The notes beneath the pieces were generated by a model that was given only the letters and a program-made list of their open reading frames with translations, did not search any database and had not been told where the DNA came from. Shown here in pieces: positions 26,608 through 38,318 of a stretch of DNA of 64,000 nucleotides (position 1 is its first letter; every line of letters starts with the position of its first letter). The position numbers and the translations under genes are program-made. The stretch is from positions 3,154,055 to 3,218,054 of the forward strand of contig NC_058508.1 of assembly GCF_020382885.2 (NCBI RefSeq). Direction: 5' to 3'. The stretch is from Scatophagus argus (lineage: Eukaryota > Chordata > Actinopteri > Scatophagidae).

Positions 26608-29600
26608 TCATTTTTTCTTGTCCTTCTGTTTCTTGCTGGCTTTTGTCAGTGGCAGTGCTGCTTTTTGTTGGCGTGAAGCCACCGTGACACCACCATTGGG
26701 CTCGAAATTAAGCAGGTACTCCATAGTGTCCAGAGGCCTCCCCTCTTCATCCCTCAGTCTGGAAAAGACTTCCTGGTACAACATGCCCAGTTGGCGCTTC
26801 ATTTCCTGCAGATTCCTCAGGGCTTCCTGTCTCTCTCGAAGCAGCCGTGAACGGTAGCGCATCAAACTTGACACATCATCATTTAGTCCCAGCAGCACAT
26901 CCATTTTCCTCTTCCTGCAGTTCTGGGCAGCTATCTTGTTCTTACCACGGCGGCGTATGTCTCTAATGAGGTTAAGCTGCTCCTCACTGAGGTGGAAATT
27001 GGCCAGCAGGTCATTAAACTCCTCCACTGGCATATTGACAATCAGTTCATTAGAGAATGGAACTTTCAAGGCTCGTGCACGCCGTTCATCACGGTTCCAC
27101 ATTTTGGTCTCAGAGATGTGTCCAGAACGTGAGCGGTGGTAAGGCTTAGCACTGTCATGTCGCAGAGAAGATTTGGTTTGTTTTGTGGGCATCTTGCCAA
27201 GAGATGGAAAGGAGGCAGATGACCAGGGCTGGTTGTATGTGTGATCATGGCCAATATGCTCCACCCAAGGAAAGCCATCAAACAGCTTGTCATCCCTATA
27301 GTTGGGAGAGAAATGTTTTTTAACATCTTCAGGGTACCCTCCTCCTACTGCCCCCAGCTCCTCCTCTTCCAGCTCCTCTTGCTTTATGGTCATCTCCACT
27401 TTCATATCTGGACCGAGTAAATCTTCCTTGGCATCATCATCCTCACTCTCAGAGAAGGGACTTTCCTCATCCGACACACAAGATGAGGTGGTGGAGGAAG
27501 ACGAATAGGAAGAAGCCTCAGAAGCACACGGAGAAGCATGGCTGTGGCTGAAGTCCAGAGAAAGACCAGAGTCTGAGTCTTCCTCATTCTCGCTGTCTAG
27601 TAGGTGAGAACAAAAAAAAGTCAAGGTAAATTCTACAGTTTCATAGTATGTATATAAAGTATTAGTATAGTAAGTATTAGTGAAAACTACATAGTTGCAG
27701 ATTTAGTCACACAAACATCGTTACTATCAAGTAAGGAATCGTGCCTCTCGGTTTAATTACCTTGCTGTTGTCTTCTTGGTTGATCCTGATCTTCTGTGAC
27801 CATTATGCTGGAGTCTGAATGGTCGTTATCATTGCCAGTTTCCTGTTGAGCTATTTCACGGTAAAGGTAGCCCTCCTCATCCAGCCTGGCTGCCATTTCA
27901 GGACTGAATCCTTCTTCCAGAGCCAGGTCCAACAATCTAATCTCATCTAAGATCGCAGCATCCTCTAATAGGTCATTAAGTGGACTTGCGAGACTATCTT
28001 CATCCTCAACATCCTCCTCATTAAACAGAGACGAGGTGAAACTGGATGTCAGATCATGTGAATGAAAGTTAACATCAAAGTTTGGAGGGTTTTCAGGATA
28101 GAGAGCATACTCTGAAGACAGACTACCTTCCATGGTATCCACATGACTCAGGAAATTTATGTTATAGTTACTTGAGTTATCTCCTGGATTTACTCCCAGG
28201 CTGAAGTCTTCTGCAAGATCTTCTGCAAGCAGATCTGTGTGATCTGGGGGACTATGCAAGGAATTCACATCAGAGTTTTTCAAAGTGTCCCTTGTGTTCA
28301 AGACTGAACTATGGTCATCCAACTCTGCACTGGGGATGAGTGGAAACAGGGCTGTCTCTAGTTCTGACTGGTTTGGAGCCTCCAACATACCTAGACACAA
28401 AGAATAGGCAAAATGTTAGATAATTGTGGAACCTGCAGCAATCATTCATGGAATATTCAGGGAATAAGAAGAACAAAAGTAGGTTATTAAATCCTATGTG
28501 AGAATTCCAACATTTTTATTAAAATCCTCTGAGGAACATGCAGCCTTGACTGAGGAGGGATCATAATCAGCATACAACATTTGGGAACATTTCTGAAAAT
28601 GATCAGTCTCTCAGGACAAATTTTCACCAAAAGGTCTGTGTTATGTGACATGCATATGGAATTTATAAACCATCTCCAAGCAAATAATGTGGTTGTAAAC
28701 ATCAAAAACAAGTAACTCTGTAACTGTGTTGAGATCCTTATTGCCAAGCGGCTGTCTCAAAGGACCTACAACTTCAATTTCTGAGGAGTTGTTGAAGCAT
28801 AAGAATACTGTGGATGAATTCTTACAACAAATTTTAGCTTCTTAAATGAATTACCATGTTGCACGGGACTCTCCATTAGAAGGACCTCCTGACTAGTTTC
28901 CGCTACTTCGTCGTCATGGTTGTTACAGCTTTGCTGCGGAGCTCTGGACCCAACAGCCTGAAGAGGCCCAGTAGCTCTTGAATTCGTTGTGTGGCCTAAT
29001 GATGTCATCATATTAATGTCAGTGTCCTAGAGAGAAAGGATGAAACAACGGTCACAATTTACTGTATCTTGGCTTACTCATCAAACAATTTCATTTTATT
29101 CTGATCTCCCAGTCACCTCTGGTTCCATGATAGCTAACAGGTCCTGCCAATGCAGCTCCAGATCCAAGGAAGAGTTTTCAGTGGGGATGATGGAGGGCAG
29201 CATGAGCTCAGTGTTTGGGGTTTGATGCGCCATATCTCCCCCTCTACCTCCAGCATCATGTAACTGAGGGACAAGAAAAAAGTTGAGTTCTGTTTGATGT
29301 CAAGAAGGACAAAACAGAATGAACAGAAGAGAAAAGAAGAAGCTGTACCTGTTGTTCTTCTGTGAATGGAAAGGTTTCCTCCAACAGCCTCAGACACTCC
29401 TGGAAGGAGAAAGATGTCTGAAAAGAGAGACGGAAAAGAAGAGAGGACAAGCATGTGGTTAATGTTTGACTTGTTTTTTTTTGTTTTGCAATTTTGCACA
29501 GATATTTACAGATGACAAATCCTACTGACCATGCTGATGCTCTGGTTTTTCCTTTTTTTCCTCTAGCATCACCATTTTGACATTTTTGGCTTTTTGGTGA

Positions 29601-32600
29601 AATATCTAAACTACTTTACGGATTGCCTAGATTTGGCACACAAAGTTCCTTTTCAGGATTAGTTGTAAGATGTCTTTTCCTTTACTGAAAAGTCCATTGC
29701 CAATTTTGACTGGAAAGGGGTTTTAACACATGGAGTCAAAGTGTAAAAATAAAAAAAAGTTCTTCATTCTGCAAAATCACTGCATCAAAATAAGCTGATT
29801 CATTTGTTAGCGGTGGTGGTTTCAGTGGTTTTGCAACATCTCTCATGATGTAAGTGACAAAACAACTGACAGCAAGAGATTTACTGTATTGATGTGAGAG
29901 TGGAAGCATGCGTATATGGACAGGAGAAAAGTGTGAAACTGAAACCCAAGTATGTTTATCATTGAAATTAAACTCACCATTTCATGAGACATTTGGACAT
30001 ATTCACAACATATCAGAAAGAGCGTTTTGATACCAGCAAAACACAGGGACAGTGATGGGTGATCGGTTCTTGTCAGATACCATGTCTCTGGTCATTGAAA
30101 ATCACTGCTGTATGGACTGTCTCTTTACCAAGAGGCAGCACTGGTCTGACCCACATGTGGCACCAAGAGTGTGAGACTTCTAAGTATACACACATAGTTT
30201 TCCTTTTTCAAAACGAACCTGTCGGTCTGTGTGCCTGTCCACACTTTCAGTTTTACATGTCTTTCATTTGACATGCAAACACACACCCATGTCTGCGCAT
30301 GTTACATGTACCCTGGGTGTAACAGGCACCCTGGGTTGCAGCTGCTTAAGTGTGTAACCAATGCTTTTCTATTTTGCTGAGCAGGCAGATATCCAGCGTT
30401 AGAACATGAAGCATCTAGTTCTGATTCCAAGCATGACAGATACTCTGAACGCTTCACCTAACACTCTCGCAAGCTTATGTACACCATATATGTTGTCAGG
30501 CAGGTTCTACTCATTCAGGACTTTTCAAGGCTGATATTGGTCCTGCTCAAGCTGCCGCCTGTTACTATTTACTGCTTAGCTGAACACAGATATGTCATGT
30601 TCCCATTCACAGGGCCCATTCATCCACTGATCATGCCTTGCAGTATTTTGTTGATTTAAGATTCACTATAGCCACACTAGCCATTGATTTTGGTACAAAC
30701 TGTACTAAATTTAAAGGCAATTATTCTGTAGTTTTGTAATATTTTATTTCACCTTTAAACACACAAATGCTGTGGCATCTTATCAGAACGACTTGATAGC
30801 AAAATCTTATTGTTACTATGTCTTACCTGGTCTTCTTCATTCTGAGTTAGCTCTGGTCTTCCTCCTCCCTCTGTCCTCCTGCAATGCCTATGCATCCCAA
30901 CCAGGTCTTCCTCCTCCTCGTCCTCTCCTCTTTCATTTGGAACATCACTTTGATGAAGTGCATGATGGGTTCCCTCCTGGTTGCAGAGACAAAAATGAAA
31001 AATGACCTAGTCAGTGCAATCATTATGCTACAGGTGGTGCATTTCAATACATATACTAACCTAATACTTAGTATGCCAGGAAAATAATATGTCCCAAGAT
31101 AGCATGTCATATGCAATATGACAAAAAGTCTAACTAGGAAGTCCTAATTCATCTAGTTGCATTTGGCAGTGTGCAAGCCAGGATGCTTTCTTTGGCTTTC
31201 CTGACCAACTATCCTCTGCACAGGGGAAGATACATTACATTGTCTGAACTACTAAGAGCTTTTATTGGTCAAACGTTAAGGGCGCAATGATATGATGAAG
31301 TAGCATGTCTCAATTGTATGCGTACTACATGCAAGAGCATGCACTTTGTCAGAGTAACTGCAATATGCACGAAAATTAAAAAGAACTATAATTATCGACT
31401 CACAGTTATATGCCTCCATTCACCACTCAAGTTGCAGTTTAAATCCATGTCTGTCCAGACTGATAATGTACTGGTACATATGGAGACTGATAGAGAGCTT
31501 CATCACATGGTGCAACTACAGTCACCTGAAGCTCAATATCATCGAAACAAATTAGCTAACATGCATGCTTCACACACATCTTTAAAAAGTATGCAATCTG
31601 GAATGTGGTCATTGTTTCTAAAAACTACTACAAAAAACTATTGTGGATTGACCTTTAATGTTGATTAATGAACACTCACTACAAAACAGGCCAACTTGCT
31701 GTCTTAAAAACTCCATAATGTTGAATCACTGGAACAAGCTCTGAACCCGGCAGACAGACAGTCATGGTTCTGCTGGATTTTAAACCCAGGACCTTCTGCA
31801 TGTCAAGCATATGTGATGATCACTACACCACAAAACCGCAAATGATTGAGAGTGGTTAGGCTTGGTCAACCCAAAATCTACGATCATATTTTCTTATGTA
31901 CAACCTTGATTCTCAGTGACTGATGATTTGGAACATACAGTTAGATAGCAGAAACATGACACAAGGTTACAAAACAGAGAGACTGAATAGAAACAAACAG
32001 TGGAAGCGATAATATATTACCATGCTAACAACCACTGGAGCAGTATAATGCTAAGGTACTATCTTCCACACTCACAGTCTGTATGTATGGAACGTAAAGG
32101 CTCATGTTTTACCCAGAGACAGACAGCCAGGCTTAGAATAACTTTAACCTTCTCCTGACTTTGCTCAAACCCAGAGACCCCCAGCAGCTGGCCAGTAGTG
32201 ACACATATGTGGCATTGAACATATATGGGTCAAGCCTGTCTGAGCATGTAACCCTCACTACACTACACTGTGTGCCAATGAGAACCCAGGTCTTAGTCAC
32301 AGAGGTACAGCAGAGCTACACGACTAGTCAATTAATTGATTGTCGTCACATGTTAAAATCAACTATTAATCAACTATTAATCATCGTCTGTCAAATAATC
32401 GACCAATCACTCATTCATCAACTATTTATATAATAATTGTTATGAGTGGTTGAGTCTCCGATTTCAGCTTCTTAAATGAAAGATTTTCTGCTTTTTTTTA
32501 CTCTTCTGTGACAGTAAACTCAATGTCTTTGGATTGTGGACAAAACATTTGTGGATGTCACCTTGGGCTTTGGGGGGAAAAAAAAGTGATGGATGTTTTT

Positions 32601-33923
32601 CACAATTTTCTGGCATTTTATGGACCAAACAACTTATTAATCGATAATGAACAATAATCATTTGCAGTAGCCCTACATTATCTGAAGACATTACAAATGG
32701 AGAAAGCTTCAGAAGGGTCACAAAAGGCAAGTCTCTTCCAAGACTACTTGGTGCCGGTTGACAAATGACAGTATATCCAGTGGGAAAAGAATCAAAGATA
32801 ACAGTGATCACTGGTTCAGTTTCTGGACATATCGACACTGGTCACATGAAAAACTTTCTACTGACTGCTCAAACTCTTAGATGATACAACTTTGTCAGTG
32901 GGTCATTTTTTCACTTTGTGAGGAAATGAACACTGACTGACCACTATAATGAGACATATACTTGATTCTATCCTTTAATAGCTGACAATGCAAATTGAAA
33001 CCCATCACACCTTGTCTATGGGGCAAACCTGAAACTCAGTGTGCAATCAGAAGACATAACGATCTGGTTCCACTGGACTTTAACTCCAGGCCATTCTGTG
33101 TGTTCAGCAAACATGAAAACCATTACTGTATATGTGAGGGGAAGTTTGATATTTGCTGTATAAGTTCTAACCTCAGCTCTGACAGCAGGCAGTAGTGAGT
33201 CACGACAGTCACTGCCCATGGAGGGAATCGGGCTCTTTTGAAATGTTTGTGGAGATCAGCTGTCACTCTGTTTACCACAGCAACTGCATATTACATTTCT
33301 ATTACTTTAAAATAATGTGCTACATAAAGTAGAATCTATACAATAATCTGATCTTATCAGATCTGACAAAATCCTTGCCTCCCTATCTTAAGACTGTTCA
33401 ACCAGTAACAGCCACATGCTTTTCTACACTTAAATCTTTGCCAAATGATTTTGAAAGAGCTATGTGAAATATTTGATGTGAACTGATAAATGTGTATTTT
33501 GTGATTGGTAGTGAGGAATCAGTCGGTCTCAGATTATTTTCCATTAACATGTTAGTAAACATAGATTTTACCTAATAACAAACAATATGTTCATCACACT
33601 ACACATTTCCACTTTCTCATTCTGTCCTAATCCATATACCCGGTGCCACTTGGCACAAGTAGAATTTCCTGTTTTCATCCTGCAACACTGCTGAAAAAGG
33701 GAGCACAATTTAGCACCTCATGTATTTGTGCACATTTGTTTACATGCATATCTCTGTCTCATCATGCTTGTGTGTGTGTGTATTTGTATATGTATGTGCA
33801 GTAAACAAGAGGGATTGCAAAACTGAGGGATGTAAATGTGTGTCACGATGCAATGGGCCAGCGATCAGGTTTCAAAACAAGACAGTTGGTCACAAGGCCA
33901 GGAGGAAGCTAATAAAGTGTTTT

Positions 33924-33961
<38 letters not shown>

Positions 33962-34079
33962 TTTGATACCTGAAGAGAATTCAAAACACTGTTATATTCA
34001 TTTTCAGTTTGATGAAGAGATGGTAAGACAGCATGTACTTAGATCTCAATGTGCTACCACAGTTTGTACTGTTCTCTGT

Positions 34080-34119
<40 letters not shown>

Positions 34120-37100
34120 CTGGCAGGCAGATATATAGGTGTCCAGTCTGCTGTAAAATGACACTGAGCTTCAGCTTCAGCAGCCTCACTGGACTGTAAC
34201 TCCTAATAACAAAACTGGGTACTTCAGTACCAGTGGGATTTCTCATTTCCTACATTCTTCTTCTCTGTTCTTCTCTGTTCTTCATCACCAAATGTGGTTT
34301 TCATGCTCTGAAAGCATTTTTTCTTTGTCTTAACGTTTCTCAAAATCATCATTCTAAAACAAATGCTGCGTTACTGAGTTTGTTCCAGGCTCTGTCCCAC
34401 CTGATGTAACCACAGAAACCAATCACAAAGGGTTTAAAGTTTAGCATTGCTGGGGAAAAGAAGGAATATACAAAATCTGTAGTTTATCTTTTATGGTTTA
34501 TAAGTATAACTCAGAAATGTAATAGTACCTATTGCAATATCAGTGTTATCTCTGTTATTCCCATTCATAGTGACAAGTTAACAGCCTTCAGTTGTTTGCT
34601 GTGCTGTTTGAAAGTACAACAGAATACATATGTTGTATTGTCACGATATAAAATCTAACTTACTTTCTTACCAAACACTTCTATGAAACATCAGTGTGGT
34701 TTCCCCAGATGCACCAAATCATCTAAGTAACAAAAATAAACACTGTAATTTTCCTGCAACATTTTCTACTGATGCCAGTGTCAGTGCCAGACGCCACTGA
34801 AATGATTTTGTGTGATTATTCACTACTGTGGGTTAATTCAAATCTTTCAAATCTTCAAAAAGTCACAGAACTTCTTTATTTGGTTGTTTGTAATGGTGAT
34901 GAATCACGGTGACCTCACTGCCAATAAAGGATCAATATGATAGAAGTGACACACGTTTAAATGCACTTTTTTCAGCTCTGCACCCTTCTTTGCATAGACC
35001 CGAAGAGACGTTCACATGTGTCTTATTAGAATCATAATATTTGCCTAACCACTCAAGTATTTCAGTCTGTAGAAAAGAATTCCACTTAACCCTGTGACCT
35101 TCAAGCCTCAGGGCGTGGAATGCCCCCTTAAACTATTTTCAACATCCCTCTGTGACTGATGTGCTCTACAAATTATTTTCAGTTTCAGCATGTCTGTATG
35201 TGAAGTGAAAGATCTGACAGCCAAGTAACATTTGTGCTTAAGTCTGTCTTATGGGCCAAAGCCTGACCAGGCATGCCTGAGGTGTTGCCATTAATAAATG
35301 GAGCAGATCAGATGATCAGTGGATGGCCCTTACCTATCATCACCGATGATTCCATATATTGTTATATATTGTGATACTGTAAGGGATGTCTAATAGGTCC
35401 GTGTTCTGTTTTCTAATATGTTCTTACTGTCTCTGCTCGTGTTATGTTAGGCTGAAGACAGATTACAGTACTGCTATCTAGCTGGGTTTAAACAAAATGA
35501 ACCACAGCCATGAGTCTTTGCATGTAAACTACTAAAAACTGACAGTGTTTATGAGGATCGACACACTGTCACACCACATAATATCTTCATACTCAAGTGT
35601 ATCAATATTTTATTACACCCTGAGGAAAATCTAAACACAACCAAACCAATGAGCTGAAAGATGCTAAAAAGCAGTACACTACAGCTTGAATTTAGTCCCT
35701 CACTTGCGCTAGCATGTAGTTTTCTCAGTTTTGTTTTCCACTGCAGATGGTACCACTCAATGTAGGCAGGATTCTTCATTGATTGTCATAGTGACATTGT
35801 GTGAAACTACAGTGAGACCATCTTCAGTGAAACCCAATGCATAAACAGTTAGCACAATAGGGTTTATCAAAGGAATGGCTGCTTATCACAGCAAGGTGAC
35901 AAACTTTTGGGGGCATTCCCATAAGTAATTTTGGCCATGCTGAGTCAATGTTGTGCTGATTTGTATTTTCATTTCCATTTCTACTTCAATCACGGCAAGT
36001 TGTGCAGCGCTACACCTGAGATGGAGAAACTCCAGACTGGGACAGAGCACACCCAGAAGAATTTATAAGAAATGAAACACATTTAGCACAGCCTTAGCAG
36101 AGGTTTGTTAGCTGTTTCTTCAATTAAAAAAATATGGTTCTAAGGGATTCGAGTCAAGCTGAGCCATACCATTCAGTGGTAAGTCATTCAATAAGTGTCA
36201 TCTAACCCACTATTAATGGTCGATAATAGTCTTCTACCTGTGAGATAGCATATGTTTTTCCTCACTGTTTGAATAGCTTCATATTTAGTCCAGTTCGGCT
36301 GCGGATATTTATTTCCAACTTTTATTCTTTCCTGTTTACATTAAGGTCTAACAAATCAAGTTACTGCATGCTACCAGCAGTAACCAGGCTACGGAGGTGT
36401 AAGTACAAGGCAAAACAAGGACAAGGTCTGTGACTCCCAGCCCAATGTGTCAGTGTATGCATATTCATTTAAAAGGTGTATTCTCTCCAGCAGTCCACTA
36501 CTGTATTTCAACTGTACTGACTGTATTGCTTCATTTTCCTGGTGAGGTCATCTATGGTGAGGTGAGGTTTCCTGATGAATCATCTAACTCTGACTCATTA
36601 TTTCACATGACACTCAACAGTAAAAACACTGTTGTCCACATCACCAATTTATATAATATATATAAATAGTAGATGAGTTCCCTGTTCATACTTTTTGCAG
36701 GAATTTTGGATAGGTCAATACTCTTAACAGACTTTGCGAGTGCCTGAATTTTACAGACTGCGTTTTTGGCTGAGGAACCGTTGTTGAGCAGATGTTGTAA
36801 TATCTGTCAAATGGCACATGAACAAGGATCTGGACTTGATAGGGTTATGGTGTGGACAAAGGTCAATCAAGATTGCTGTTCTGAACTAAACATAATCATG
36901 TCAACCCTTGAACCTGTTACTGAACTCTGAGGAAATCACTGACCTAGTAACATAATAACACAACAATTTATTCATGGTAACCAAACCTACTATTATTATT
37001 TTTACCAAACAACTCATAGCAGGCTGCTGGGTATGTGTTTAAATATCAAAATTAAAGGTTCCTGTACTTGAAAAAGCAGGTGTTTTTAGCTTCCCAAAAA

Positions 37101-38318
37101 TTCTGATACTACTCAAGAACAAGTTAAAATGTGCATCCTAATCCTCTGCATAAACGCAGTGTGAATGAAACAAACATACCTCTTTATCCTCCTCCTCCTC
37201 CTCTTCTTCTTGATGCGCAGTACCAAGTGCAGCTCTGGATTCAATACGTGGGGCAGTTCGGTCTCTTTCTACCCCAGCAGGTGTTCTCACCAATGGGGAG
37301 GTCTGGTCTGGATATCCCATAGGGAGAGGATCTGACTCCCGCTGGACCAGCCATGTCTCCAGCTCTGTGTGAGGGACCTGTGGAGAAAGGTATTAAAAAA
37401 CATTTTTCTTTTTATGAACAACTGGAGCTTCTGCATAGTGGTATTCCAACCAAAGGCAAGGGGTGTTAGGGCTTACAAAAGGGGTCAAAGATATGATGTA
37501 AAACAAATGTGGAAATTTGGAACTAAACAACTACAACAACTTTCTAGCAGTAAAATAATATTTATATTATTTCTCAAATAAGGGAAAGATATTAAAATTT
37601 AGTTTAAAGCACATGCAATAATTAAGTACAAGATGGAGAAGAATAGTGTCTACACTAGCCACTACACTACACACATCTCCAACTCCAAGCATGATGGTGT
37701 GTGCAGAAAGAAATACGCTATATAGACAAAATTATTTGGACAGGCTTCTTTATTACTGAATTCTGGTGAGGCATGGAGCCGTTTTTCACTAGTTGGGCTT
37801 GGCCCCTTACTTCCAGTGAAGGGAAATCTTATTTGCCTCTAATTATGTGCAAGAAAGTGAATTTTTACCAAAATGTGAAACCAAAGTAGAAACAATTAAA
37901 ATTCAAAACACACAAAAAACGAGACGAGACTTGTGAGTGCCTTTGTTAATTAAAATCTGAGCATAGCAATAGGGAAACAGCTAAGTCCACCTGAATGTGA
38001 CTATATAGACAAATATGGAGATGTTTCATGTTTGCCTACCTGTAGTCTGTCCAGAGAGTGGACCCAGCCGAGCAACCTTCGTGCCGTGAAGAACCCGTCC
38101 AGGTCGACATTCTTGGGGTGCAAAGTGTGGCCATCTTCCAGGCGGTTGCGGAGGTTGTGGAACTGTGTCTGGGTCAGTGCAGAGGTCGGACCCAGGATTA
38201 TCTCATGCCAGGAGGGAGACAGGTAGGGCTCCAGTCCCACATCAACCCTCACTCCACACAAGCTGAGTAGGATGGCCATCTGGATAAGCCCCTCCGTGAA
38301 GTATTTCTTTAGATACAT
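26608..38318 (-). CDS. nfe2l1: NFE2-like bZIP transcription factor 1 (NRF1/TCF11)
   Basis: ER-anchored CNC-bZIP factor that, once retrotranslocated and cut, drives proteasome and stress genes with small MAFs. Exons: 38318-38040, 37377-37180, 30976-30827, 29417-29349, 29263-29117, 29026-28855, 28390-27761 and 27596-26608; 2634 nt, 877 residues, all phases consistent. The start MYLKKYFTEGLIQMAILLSL is the signal-anchor helix. ETWLVQ at 100-105 keeps the W-L pair cut by DDI2 in human NRF1. ECLRLLEETFPF and HWQDLLAIMEPE belong to the activation domain, and SDSGLSLD is a beta-TrCP-type degron. The CNC region and basic region NKIAAQNCRKRK (about 768-779) precede a leucine zipper. I could not find the DIDLID element or the Asn-rich glycodomain. 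Human is up to 772 residues; the extra length is acidic sequence. Teleosts have two paralogues, and I cannot tell which this is. Confidence 0.93.
31766..31837 (-). pseudogene. Decayed tRNA-Val-like sequence 1
   Basis: On the minus strand, 72 nt fold without gaps onto the tRNA-Val cloverleaf. The acceptor stem GGTTTTG pairs with CAGAACC. The D arm is GTGT/ATCAC, the anticodon loop TTGACAT (anticodon GAC), and the T stem CTGGG/TCCAG. The T loop is TTTAAAA instead of TTCGAAA and the D loop has A at the usual G19, so the invariant G19-C56 pair has become A-T. The damaged B box and absence of a T-run terminator argue against activity. There is no SINE body downstream. Confidence 0.6.
32202..32272 (-). 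pseudogene. Decayed tRNA-Val-like sequence 2
   Basis: The minus strand shows TAGTGTAGTG (A-box/D-arm), an anticodon-loop-like CAGACAG (GAC again) and a B-box-like GTTCAAT. The ends CACA/TGTG could pair as a short acceptor remnant. It is more degraded than its two neighbours and is called mainly from its position between them and the kept A box. Confidence 0.35.
33066..33137 (-). pseudogene. Decayed tRNA-Val-like sequence 3
   Basis: The minus-strand 3' half aligns to tRNA-Val: anticodon loop TGAACAC (anticodon AAC), variable region, perfect T stem CTGGA/TCCAG and 3' acceptor strand TGGAACC. The 5' acceptor strand is lost. It is a relic, not a working tRNA gene. Confidence 0.5.
33933..34120. 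repeat. (GA)n and (TG)n microsatellites
   Basis: In the large nfe2l1 intron (30977-37179): a (TG)n/(GA)n run at about 33925-33961 and a longer (TG)n run at about 34078-34118. They account for the open frames seen here. Confidence 0.95.
37715..37860 (-). mobile_element. Tc1-type transposon fragment
   Basis: Starts with CTATATAGACAAAATTATTTG, a degraded Tc1-family end, and contains AGTTGGGCTTGGCCCCTTA then TTCCAGTGAAGGGAA, matching an internal part of the same common fish Tc1-like element. It is internally deleted and non-coding, and lies in the first coding intron of nfe2l1. Confidence 0.6.

Noticed and set aside
31318..31668. 116-residue open frame in the nfe2l1 intron
   Set aside because: No recognisable domain, on the strand opposite the host gene, and with no splice or promoter support.
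31766..31837. Functional tRNA-Val gene
   Set aside because: The cloverleaf is nearly complete, but the B box is damaged, an anticodon-stem mismatch exists and there is no T-run terminator, so it is reported as a relic.
33720..34199. 159-residue open frame on the plus strand
   Set aside because: It is built from TG and GA microsatellites in an nfe2l1 intron and has no domain.
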